Assembly: GCA_900538355.1 (NCBI GenBank)
Contig: UPXS01000005.1
Span: 71,130 to 135,129, forward strand
Direction of reading: 5' to 3'
DNA: 64,000 nucleotides
DNA from: an uncultured Veillonella sp.
GTDB taxonomy: Bacteria; Bacillota; Negativicutes; Veillonellales; Veillonellaceae
Every line of letters starts with the position of its first letter. The stretch's first letter is position 1. A program made the position numbers and the translations under genes. This document shows, one piece after another, positions 9,811-17,331 of the stretch. The notes beneath the pieces are model-generated. The model had not been told where the DNA came from. It was given only the letters and a program-made list of their open reading frames with translations, and made no database searches.

Positions 9811-10572
9811 CTAATATAACAAAGTAGATAAAAAGTAATTTAATACAAATACTAAAATAATACTAGTTACTACAGAACTAGTTGTGGAGAAGCCTACAGC
9901 TTCTGCGCCCATTTTAGTTTCCATTCCCTTATAGGCCCCTACCAATGCAATAACAGCACCAAATACACTGGACTTAATTAGCCCAAGTGTGAAGTCTGAA
10001 ATGGTAGAAAACATTTGAATAGAATCTAAATAGGTACTTGGTGCTAACCCTTTGATAGCGGTAGCTACAAAGTAACCGCCCGCAATGCCAATCACAACAC
10101 CATAAAATGCCAAAATTGGCACCATAATCATACATGCTACTACACGAGGTACCACAAGATAACCTATAGGATCGACAGCCATAACACGAAGCGCATCGAT
10201 TTGTTCGGTTACCTTCATTGTACCGATTTCAGCCGTGATGGCAGCGCCAACACGGCCAGCTAGTACTACCCCTACCAAGATGGGACCTAATTCACGTCCC
10301 ATAGCAACAGCCATAAGACCACCTACGGTGCTTTGTGCACCATATGTAATCAATACATCTGTAATCTGCAAGGTCATAACTGCACCAGCAAAGAGTAATG
10401 TTAAGCTAATAATCGGTAATGAATCTACACCTAGGTGAGCCATCTGCTGAAATACATGCCACAGGTTAATCATTTTCAGTTGTCTTATTGTATGCCACAC
10501 TAATAATGTAGCACTACCCATCTGTGATAGGCCGTTCATTACAGCGCGTCCTATCGATTCTAGCCAATTCAA
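9811..10572 (-). CDS. mlaE: MlaE-like ABC transporter permease
   Basis: MlaE-family permease of the lipid transporter. The 253-residue product has the family's membrane segments and motifs (GRELGPILVGVVLAGRVGAAITAEIGTMKVTEQIDAL, split here only for description, spans about residues 90-127, and the VVPRVVACMIMVPIL segment follows). The start appears to be TTG at 10572, with AAGGG upstream; no better ATG lies nearby. It follows the S55 peptidase gene by about 30 bases and precedes mlaF by 20, in the order E-F-D. MlaB and MlaC are absent from the cluster, so this is a minimal Mla system. Confidence 0.94.
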   Translation of the reverse strand: MNWLESIGRAVMNGLSQMGSATLLVWHTIRQLKMINLWHVFQQMAHLGVDSLPIISLTLLFAGAVMTLQITDVLITYGAQSTVGGLMAVAMGRELGPILVGVVLAGRVGAAITAEIGTMKVTEQIDALRVMAVDPIGYLVVPRVVACMIMVPILAFYGVVIGIAGGYFVATAIKGLAPSTYLDSIQMFSTISDFTLGLIKSSVFGAVIALVGAYKGMETKMGAEAVGFSTTSSVVTSIILVFVLNYFLSTLLY

Positions 10573-10603
10573 CAGTCTAGCCCTTTCCCCTTACATTTAC
10601 AGC

Positions 10604-12586
10604 TTATTCAGCGGTATTAGTATCATTTACTTTGGATTCATCCTTTTTATCAGGTGCTTTTTGGTCTTGTTTATCAGACTTTTTCACATCTTTTTTACTG
10701 GATTTATCCTTTTTAGATTGATCTTCCAATTCTAATTTATGTTCCATCTTGACTTGATTTTTAACTTCTTTTACGCGTTTAGCTAAAGCTTTATCGCGAT
10801 CGGCTGGTTTCATAACATGAACTGTAAATTGACCATCACCTTGAACGATGTATTCCGTATCAATAGCAGTTTTTTCTATTTGATTATCATCGTCTTTACT
10901 GGAACTCAAATCTTCTTGACCTGTTTTTTTCTTTACATCCCCTGGCATAGGTTTTGATTCCACATCTTTAAGTTTAGCTTTTTTAACGGATTTGGAACCA
11001 TCTTCATCAACAAGACTAATGCCATCTTCTAAAAACTCTACAACGATTTGATTGTTTGTATCAGTCTTTTGGATTTCATCGTATAGTTCATCAAAATCTT
11101 TATGAACTTTTAAGCGACGTAAAATTTCATCGGTTAAATTATATTTTTGCTTTTCTAATACATAAGGTAATGGGATTTCACCGCCCCCACGTACCTCTAA
11201 GGTATACTTACCAACAGCTTGATCCTCAGGAACCTTAAAGAAGATTTGTTTAACAACCTTCTCACCACGGAACGGCTCCAACGTTACATCTACAACGATT
11301 GTATCACCAGGGGAAACAATTGTTGAAGACGCAGAGGCATCAACAAGCTTAGCTGTTTTCTTATCTTGTGTTACCTCAGTTTCTACAGAGATATCAGAAA
11401 TTTCATAATTAATGAATCGGTTATTCATAAGAACGTCGATAACATTATAGAACTCATCAACAGCCTTCTCAGAGATAGAGTCAGAGCTATAGAACATATT
11501 AGTTCGCGTCAACGGTTTATGCTCTTTACCTCTTGGTGTGATTGTATAAGAAATGGTAGCCGTACCAGCGCCACTACGATCCAACGTTTTATTCAACATA
11601 TTATATAGAGATGTAGCCGCTAAAGTCGGTGTCATCTCACTATCTTCAATAACCTTAACAGAGCTAGTTTTATCACGCCCCATATCAAGGTCTTTCAAAT
11701 GGAATCGCATAGGGATCCCTGGAGAAATCACACCAGAAACACCTGCAATACCAGCACCTCTATCTTCAGTTACAGAGCCAACTTCCTTGCCCATAGAGCC
11801 CAATTTGAAAGCAGCATCATAACTTTTAACTACTGTAAAGATGCTTGCATTATGCATGAAGTAGTTTGAGGAGCCATGTTTTAAGAATGGATGACCAAAG
11901 GCAACAATCTTTTCCCCATCTACATAGGTAACAGTACCAATGGCCCCCAGTTTTAGGTCACCATCAACTAGTAATGCTGCTACAGAACCACCGGCTTCTA
12001 GAGGTTTAGCAATTTCATCACCACTAGCACTAGCCGTATCATATGTTTCATATTTATATTGTGGCAACTTGGATTTGAAGTAATCCATGGATGCTGCATC
12101 AAAGCCATAAGCCATAAGTGGCGTGCCAAGAGGGATCAATTGTTTATCATCCCATGGTTTGGATAAGTTCTTCTCATATGGAATATTCCATAATTTCACC
12201 ATATCCTCGATAGGGGTAATCATCCCAATCGTACCATCTGCAAAGCCCCAGCCATAAGCAACAGCACCAACGAGCTTACCATTTATATATACAGGACTAC
12301 CACTCATGCCATGAGCGATGCCGCCTGTTTTTTCCATAACAGGACCAGAGAACTTCGCTAAAATAAGATGACCAGATGGTCCCTTATCCTTCATGACACC
12401 AAGTACCTTTACATCAAAGGTAGAAATGGTATCTCCTACAATTACAGTTTTTGCAATGCCTTCCATACCTGTAGTTACATCATTGACAGGCATGAAATCA
12501 ACAGCCTGTGCAGCTGTAAGTGAAGTACAGAAGAAAAGCGCCAGTATCGCTTTTCTATACCGACGCCAAGAATGAGAAAACTTCAT
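10604..12586 (-). CDS. S55 (SpoIVB-type) serine peptidase domain protein, exported
   Basis: The 660-residue product has a signal peptide (LALFFCTSLTAAQA), an S55-peptidase region with GMSGSP (catalytic Ser probably Ser95, as in SpoIVB) and a GHPF motif with His232, then a beta-rich middle domain and a strongly charged Lys/Asp-rich tail from about residue 540 (KKDKSSKKDVKKSDKQDQ). In B. subtilis SpoIVB the catalytic His precedes the Ser motif; here the GH motif follows it, so the domain is arranged differently. It is 12 bases downstream of the lipoyl-like gene and about 30 upstream of mlaE. Its substrate is unknown; a role in envelope assembly is inferred only from the operon. It does not imply sporulation. 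Confidence 0.82.
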   Translation of the reverse strand: MKFSHSWRRYRKAILALFFCTSLTAAQAVDFMPVNDVTTGMEGIAKTVIVGDTISTFDVKVLGVMKDKGPSGHLILAKFSGPVMEKTGGIAHGMSGSPVYINGKLVGAVAYGWGFADGTIGMITPIEDMVKLWNIPYEKNLSKPWDDKQLIPLGTPLMAYGFDAASMDYFKSKLPQYKYETYDTASASGDEIAKPLEAGGSVAALLVDGDLKLGAIGTVTYVDGEKIVAFGHPFLKHGSSNYFMHNASIFTVVKSYDAAFKLGSMGKEVGSVTEDRGAGIAGVSGVISPGIPMRFHLKDLDMGRDKTSSVKVIEDSEMTPTLAATSLYNMLNKTLDRSGAGTATISYTITPRGKEHKPLTRTNMFYSSDSISEKAVDEFYNVIDVLMNNRFINYEISDISVETEVTQDKKTAKLVDASASSTIVSPGDTIVVDVTLEPFRGEKVVKQIFFKVPEDQAVGKYTLEVRGGGEIPLPYVLEKQKYNLTDEILRRLKVHKDFDELYDEIQKTDTNNQIVVEFLEDGISLVDEDGSKSVKKAKLKDVESKPMPGDVKKKTGQEDLSSSKDDDNQIEKTAIDTEYIVQGDGQFTVHVMKPADRDKALAKRVKEVKNQVKMEHKLELEDQSKKDKSSKKDVKKSDKQDQKAPDKKDESKVNDTNTAE

Positions 12587-12598
12587 TCCTTCTCTCCT

Positions 12599-12883
12599 TT
12601 ATTTACTTTCTACTGTGACAACGATTTGATCACGAGAAACGTCTGAGCCCACTGTAACATTAACCGCCGTTACAGTACCAGTTACAGTAGATTTAGCAGC
12701 AGCCATAGGGCCAGCCAATGTCTCTACAGTTACCAATGTTTGACCTTCTGTTACAGCAGAGCCAACAGAAACTGTAGAAGCAACTTTACCTGTTAATACA
12801 CTTTGGTATGATACAGGGGCCGCCATTACAGAGCTAACACTTAAAATGCCTAAAGCAGCTAATGCCAACACTACTCTTTTCAT
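12599..12883 (-). CDS. Small exported biotinyl/lipoyl-fold protein without modifiable lysine
   Basis: The 94-residue product has a signal peptide (LGILSVSSVMA-A) and then only one domain that follows the biotinyl/lipoyl pattern: VGSAVTEGQTLVTVET, a turn, TVTGTVTAVNVTVGSDV, and QIVVTVES. The turn that carries the biotin or lipoyl lysine in true carriers (AMKM or DKA) reads TLAGPMAAAK, with no lysine at the tip, so covalent loading is unlikely. Such domains also occur in periplasmic adaptor proteins of efflux pumps. It is the first gene after a good promoter and has AAAGGAGGG before its ATG. It heads the S55-mlaEFD-tolC operon. Function unknown. Confidence 0.78.
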   Translation of the reverse strand: MKRVVLALAALGILSVSSVMAAPVSYQSVLTGKVASTVSVGSAVTEGQTLVTVETLAGPMAAAKSTVTGTVTAVNVTVGSDVSRDQIVVTVESK

Positions 12884-12921
12884 AACGATCCCTCCTTTTA
12901 CAAAATTAGTTATGTATTTAT

Positions 12922-12950
12922 AGTATACTAAATTATTACTAATATTTCAA
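12922..12950 (-). promoter_or_regulatory. Sigma-70-type promoter of the lipoyl-S55-mla-tolC operon
   Basis: Minus-strand TTGAAA and TATACT separated by exactly 17 bases, with the -10 box about 40 bases from the first start codon. This is close to consensus and likely drives the genes down to the terminator at 6231-6260. Confidence 0.75.
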
Positions 12951-12971
12951 ACAAAATTGTATGCAACGAAT

Positions 12972-14315
12972 TCATTTTATAATTACAATATCCTCATAGG
13001 TCGTAGGATTTGAAGTCGCTTTATGAACGTATGTATCATTGACTACTAAATCAACACTACCTTGATTCGATAATTCAGCACCATCCACGACGCCTAGTTT
13101 GGATAATAGTTGAGCCCCTTCTTGTTGTGTAACCCCTACCGATTGAAGCCCAGCTTTATCAACAGTAAGAACCACCAAATTATGATCTTTAGTAGTTCCT
13201 ATAAAACTACGAGCTTTATTATGGGTCCCATCAGCACCAACATAGTTACCATTTTTCAAAACCATAGTACCTACTTGTAAAGCTGCTCCACCAGTGGTAT
13301 TCACTTGTGCCAACTCCGGTCTATTTTGAATCGTAATCGGTGTGCCCACCTTTAATTTACGTAGTGCATCCCGCGATTCTCCGTGGCCAGATAATACGTA
13401 TTGGTTTTCTCCAATTTTAGAATTCCCTTTTTGACCACTAACTACCTTGCCATTGGCTACAGTCACTTCGTATCCAAAGTCATTAGTCTTTGTAGAAGCC
13501 CCATACGCTGATGTATATAGAGTCAAAGCATTTTCTTTACGGCCTGTATTAACAGAGGTAATTAGGAATGTATCCTTCTGTGTTTTAGCCTGTAGTAAAG
13601 GTCTTTTTTCCTCAATAAAATATCCACGATTTGGTGTATATCGCAAGGTGCCACGGTTAGAAATACGCTCTAAATCGATAGTTCCATCACTTGCCACCGA
13701 ATAAGGGCGATCAAAACTACCACCTTTTACCTTTGCGCCAATTATGGCAGTATGCGATTGAACTACAGATGATAAGGGTTTACCTTCCGAAACATGAGCG
13801 ACCACCATAGGTGAATCATTGTCCACAGATAATGCAAAGGCTTGGATTTTGCCTTCTGCTACAGTGTTATTAATCTTGCTATACGTAACAGATTTATTTA
13901 CATCCTTTGTTGTTTGTTGAGCATAGCTAGAAAATAAATCCACAACAATACGCGATGGCTTCTCCAATGTAAATTCATGATGTTGTACATCCTTGTTAGC
14001 CGTCAATGTTACTTGCAAAGATCCATTAACAGGTTGTAAGCCAATGCCTTTTAAAACACCTGTTTTTGTATTATTTTGCGCTATAGGACCCGTCAATCCA
14101 TTTGTAGTACCACCAAGGTTAAGTGTAAGGGCATGTGTGGACTCATTATAAGACTTAGTCCAAGATACAGGCATTTCAGATACATCCAATACAATTCGAC
14201 TTGTGCCTTCGTGATTAGATACACGTACGCCTGTTAAATTCCCAGCCTCAGCATAAGGTATGGTACTGCCTAGAAAGCCTAAAACAGCAAAAGTCATATA
14301 TAAATATCGTTTCAT
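12972..14315 (-). CDS. Exported AMIN-domain protein with NAGPA/phosphodiester glycosidase-like C-terminal domain
   Basis: The product (about 447 residues from the ATG at 14315, which has AGAGGA upstream) has a signal peptide (FAVLGFLGSTIPYAEA), an N-terminal AMIN domain (about 28-130, SRIVLDVSEMPVSW and PSRIVVDLFSSY), a spacer, and a C-terminal region resembling the NAGPA fold (ARSFIGTTKDHNLVVLTVD, QQEGAQLLSKLGVVDGAEL). AMIN domains bind peptidoglycan and target proteins to the envelope. The family's usual DGGGST-type motif near the end is replaced by SNQGSVD, so hydrolase activity is doubtful. It stands alone between the mreB terminator and the lipoyl gene. Confidence 0.72.
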   Translation of the reverse strand: MKRYLYMTFAVLGFLGSTIPYAEAGNLTGVRVSNHEGTSRIVLDVSEMPVSWTKSYNESTHALTLNLGGTTNGLTGPIAQNNTKTGVLKGIGLQPVNGSLQVTLTANKDVQHHEFTLEKPSRIVVDLFSSYAQQTTKDVNKSVTYSKINNTVAEGKIQAFALSVDNDSPMVVAHVSEGKPLSSVVQSHTAIIGAKVKGGSFDRPYSVASDGTIDLERISNRGTLRYTPNRGYFIEEKRPLLQAKTQKDTFLITSVNTGRKENALTLYTSAYGASTKTNDFGYEVTVANGKVVSGQKGNSKIGENQYVLSGHGESRDALRKLKVGTPITIQNRPELAQVNTTGGAALQVGTMVLKNGNYVGADGTHNKARSFIGTTKDHNLVVLTVDKAGLQSVGVTQQEGAQLLSKLGVVDGAELSNQGSVDLVVNDTYVHKATSNPTTYEDIVIIK

Positions 14316-14435
14316 ATACAATTCCTCTATAGCGACAAACCATATTAATAAGGTTTATTTTTATACATCAATTTTATGCAATATACTTTTACTATAGTAT
14401 ACATCATAAAGATGAAAATTACAAAAAGAGGGCAC

Positions 14436-14503
14436 TAAAAAACGAAGTTACTATCTACAGTTATTCCAATCATCAATGGCCTAACTATAAATAGCAACTT
14501 CGT
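14436..14503 (-). terminator. Long-stem intrinsic terminator after mreB
   Basis: Two 22-base arms (14442-14463 and 14482-14503) pair with few mismatches or G-U pairs around an 18-base loop, and the minus strand continues into TTTTTT. The stem is unusually long for a terminator. Confidence 0.8.
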
Positions 14504-14532
14504 CAATTTACATAGTATGTCAATACAATATT

Positions 14533-15927
14533 TTATTGTAATTCATCCAAGGTATCACGCAATTGTGACATTTCATCAAGAGCTTTAGCAACCCCTTTGA
14601 TAACAGCATATCGTGGAGACTCTACCAAATACGATGCAATGCCTACAGAACGTGTAATAACACGATCTAACCCATCGATGAGAGCACCGCCACCGGTAAG
14701 AATGATGCCGTGATCATTAATAGCCGCTACAAGTTCTGGTGGCGTTTTTTCTAAAATAGATTTAATTCCTTCTAGAATATTCATCACTTGCGCCTCTAAG
14801 GCACGTTGAATTTCTAAGGAATTAACAGCAACCATCTTAGGTAGTCCAGAGCTTGCATCACGCCCTCTAACCTCTATAGTTCGCTCCTTAGCACGACGAT
14901 CTACAGTCCCGACAGAAATCTTAATCTTTTCTGCTGTTAAAGGTCCAATAACAAGTCTCTTCTTACGACGGATGTAACGGATAATAGATTCATTGAAGGA
15001 ATCTCCCCCAATGCGAAGGGATTCACTTACAACAACACCCGTATCACAAAGAACTGCAATATCCGTAGTACCGCCACCAACATCGACAACCATGGCCCCA
15101 ACTTGGTCTGCATCATTGAGACCTGTCCCCATAGCTGCCGCCAATGGTTCCTCTATCAAGACAGTCTTCTTGGCCCCAGTTCTAAGCAAAGCTTCTAAAA
15201 TGGCCCGTTTTTCAACAGGTGTAATCCCAGATGGTACACATACGATAATACGCGTTTTCATCAATCTAGAAGCAGGCACGACTGAACGAATAAAATACTT
15301 TAACATAAATTCGGTCATATCATAATCTGCAATAACACCTGCTTGAACAGGGCGAATAACAGATATGCCTTTAGGTGTACGTCCTATCATAGTACGTGCA
15401 GCTTCGCCTAAGGCAAGAATATCCCCTGTTTTATCATCTTTCGCAATATAAGCTGGCTCATCTAAGACTAAGCCCTTACCTTTAGCGAAAATAAGAATAT
15501 TCGCAGTTCCTAAGTCGATGCCCAAGTCAAAGTTTAATGAACGATTTAATCGTCCCATTAAATCGCCCACCTGCTCAGGACGAACTAGGCGCTTCAAGGT
15601 CATAGCTGGTGTAGTTTTTGCAATAGCTACAGTCTCACGATTACGACGTTCCACACGGCGCATCTTCGTGACTCTAACCATGGCTTCACGCATATTGGAA
15701 GCTAAATGGCTAGCTTGCTTTGCTACGCCCTCAGAAAGCTTTGTGGACTTGCGTTTTGTCCTACGCAATGGCTTTCGATTAGTGCTAGTTTTAGCATTTT
15801 CAACCTTAGCAGCACCTAAGTTTTGTTGCTCGTTGTATAAAGCCGGCCCTTTTGAGCGCCGGCTTCGTTTCTTTTTATTCTGTTTTGGCTCTGTACTTTT
15901 ATTCGTCAACCCGAACAATATCAGCAC
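14533..15927 (-). CDS. mreB: MreB/Mbl-family actin-like protein with long basic N-terminal extension
   Basis: MreB-family filaments direct cell-wall synthesis. Residues about 132-464 form a complete MreB: phosphate-1 motif DLGIDLGTANILIF, phosphate-2 VVDVGGGTTDIAVL, adenosine motif GIILTGGGALIDGL. The first 130 residues are unusual: very rich in Lys, Arg, Ser and Ala (KQNKKKRSRRSKG, RRTKRKSTK), with no counterpart in ordinary MreB, which begins almost at DLGID. The frame opens at a GTG at 15927 with AAAGG upstream, overlapping the murA end by 29 bases. A later start cannot be excluded. murA next to mbl is also seen, with sporulation genes between, in Bacillus. Veillonella cells are cocci. Confidence 0.88.
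   Translation of the reverse strand: MLILFGLTNKSTEPKQNKKKRSRRSKGPALYNEQQNLGAAKVENAKTSTNRKPLRRTKRKSTKLSEGVAKQASHLASNMREAMVRVTKMRRVERRNRETVAIAKTTPAMTLKRLVRPEQVGDLMGRLNRSLNFDLGIDLGTANILIFAKGKGLVLDEPAYIAKDDKTGDILALGEAARTMIGRTPKGISVIRPVQAGVIADYDMTEFMLKYFIRSVVPASRLMKTRIIVCVPSGITPVEKRAILEALLRTGAKKTVLIEEPLAAAMGTGLNDADQVGAMVVDVGGGTTDIAVLCDTGVVVSESLRIGGDSFNESIIRYIRRKKRLVIGPLTAEKIKISVGTVDRRAKERTIEVRGRDASSGLPKMVAVNSLEIQRALEAQVMNILEGIKSILEKTPPELVAAINDHGIILTGGGALIDGLDRVITRSVGIASYLVESPRYAVIKGVAKALDEMSQLRDTLDELQ
15840..15865 (-). other. GC-rich hairpin just past murA, inside the mreB 5' region
   Basis: AAGCCGGC and GCCGGCTT form a perfect 8-bp stem with a 10-base loop, 34 bases after the murA stop. On the minus strand it is followed by TATACA rather than a T-run. 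It lies inside the coding frame of the basic extension of the MreB-family gene. Confidence 0.5.
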
Positions 15928-17164
15928 CTAACCTTTGCAATTTACCTACGAAATCATCATAACCACGATCGATATGATGTAAACGACCAACTTCTGTTCT
16001 ACCTTCTGCAGTCAACGCAGCACAAACAAGAGCCGCACCTGCACGCAAGTCTGTAGCATTAACTACAGCACCATGTAAGCGTGGCATACCTTCTACAATC
16101 GCTTGACGATTGTCGATATCGATATGAGCACCCATTTTGCGAAGTTCAGCAACATGCATAAAGCGGTTTTCAAATACAGTCTCTGTTACTGTACTTGTGC
16201 CTTCAGCGATTGTAGTAAGCGCCATAAATTGAGCTTGCATATCTGTTGGGAAGCCTGGGTATGGTAACGTTTTGATATCAACAGCTTTGATACCTTTACC
16301 AGTACTGATAACGCGAATGCCATCAATTTCTTCCTCTACAGTAACGCCAGCTTCTTTTAATTTAGCTACTACTGGTTTTAAATGTTCAGGCAATGCATTT
16401 TCTACAAATACGTCACCACCAGCCATAGCAGCTGCAATCAAGTATGTACCAGCTTCGATACGGTCAGGAATAACCGTATGAATTGCACCATGTAATTGAG
16501 GCACACCTTCAATGCGAATTACATTAGTACCAGCACCGCGGATATTAGCGCCCATTGCATTTAAGAATGTCGCTAAATCAACGATTTCAGGTTCTTCCGC
16601 AGCATTTTCGATAACAGTTTTACCTTCCGCCATAGAAGCGGCCATAATTACATTTTCTGTAGCCCCTACACTTGGGAAATCCAAGTAGATTTGAGTGCCT
16701 TTAAGGCCTTCTGGAGCATGTGCATATACATAATCTTCAGTAATTTCAATTTTAGCACCTAACGCTTCGAAAGCTTTTAGGTGAAGATCAATAGGACGTG
16801 CACCGATAGCACAACCACCTGGCATGGAGATTTTAGCCTCCCCTTTACGCGCCAAAAGTGGACCCATTACAAGGAAAGATGCACGCATTTTGCGTACAAG
16901 CTCATAAGGAGCTTCCGTAGCAGTCAATGTAGATGCATCGAAGATAATTTCATCATCTGCTTTATTACGAGTAATTTTAACCCCCAAAGACTCGATAACT
17001 TGGCAAATTGTACCTACATCTTCCAAATTTGGAATTTCAAGTAATTTACTAGGCGTTGATGCTAGCAAAGTACCGGCAATAATAGGGAGTACCGCATTTT
17101 TAGCGCTACTAACACGTACACGGCCTTCCAACCGGTTGCCACCTTGAATGATTAGCTTTTCCAA
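15899..17164 (-). CDS. murA: UDP-N-acetylglucosamine 1-carboxyvinyltransferase
   Basis: MurA transfers enolpyruvate from PEP to UDP-GlcNAc, the first committed step of peptidoglycan synthesis, in the cytoplasm. The 421-residue product matches the family's length and motifs: GGNRLEGRVRVSSAKNAVLPIIAG at the N-terminus (including the Lys of SAKNA), the active-site Cys in PGGCAIGARP (about residue 116), and PDRIEAGTYLIAAAMAGG. The start codon is TTG at 17164 with AGGAGG seven bases upstream. It is the fosfomycin target, with the normal Cys present. Confidence 0.97.
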   Translation of the reverse strand: MEKLIIQGGNRLEGRVRVSSAKNAVLPIIAGTLLASTPSKLLEIPNLEDVGTICQVIESLGVKITRNKADDEIIFDASTLTATEAPYELVRKMRASFLVMGPLLARKGEAKISMPGGCAIGARPIDLHLKAFEALGAKIEITEDYVYAHAPEGLKGTQIYLDFPSVGATENVIMAASMAEGKTVIENAAEEPEIVDLATFLNAMGANIRGAGTNVIRIEGVPQLHGAIHTVIPDRIEAGTYLIAAAMAGGDVFVENALPEHLKPVVAKLKEAGVTVEEEIDGIRVISTGKGIKAVDIKTLPYPGFPTDMQAQFMALTTIAEGTSTVTETVFENRFMHVAELRKMGAHIDIDNRQAIVEGMPRLHGAVVNATDLRAGAALVCAALTAEGRTEVGRLHHIDRGYDDFVGKLQRLGADIVRVDE

Positions 17165-17196
17165 CAGAATTCCTCCTACACTTTTATATCGATCAT

Positions 17197-17232
17197 CTTG
17201 TATGAACTACAAGACGTTGTATTTATAACGTC
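17197..17232 (-). other. Two adjacent stem-loops in the murA leader
   Basis: CTTGTA-N5-TACAAG (17197-17213) and GACGTT-N8-AACGTC (17213-17232) are two perfect 6-bp inverted repeats abutting each other in the predicted 5' untranslated region of murA. They could be operators or an RNA structure; neither is recognised. Confidence 0.4.
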
Positions 17233-17246
17233 ATATACTAAATGTT

Positions 17247-17276
17247 ATTATACTATTTTTCGATATATCTCATCAA
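17247..17276 (-). promoter_or_regulatory. Sigma-70-type promoter of murA
   Basis: Minus-strand TTGATG and TATAAT with an 18-base spacer, about 80 bases upstream of the murA start. It lies just past the glpX terminator, which fits separate transcription of murA. Confidence 0.65.
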
Positions 17277-17297
17277 GAGAATGTGTGAAAATACTGC

Positions 17298-17325
17298 GAA
17301 AAAAAGCCCCTCATTTTGAGGGGCT
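17298..17325 (-). terminator. Intrinsic terminator after glpX
   Basis: AGCCCCTCA-TTT-TGAGGGGCT is a perfect 9-bp hairpin followed by a run of Ts on the minus strand, seven bases past the glpX stop. Confidence 0.93.
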
Positions 17326-17331
17326 AAATTC

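Noticed and set aside
10604..12586. Evidence for sporulation from the SpoIVB-like domain
   Set aside because: The domain occurs widely in non-spore-formers and its neighbours are envelope genes; no other sporulation genes are here.
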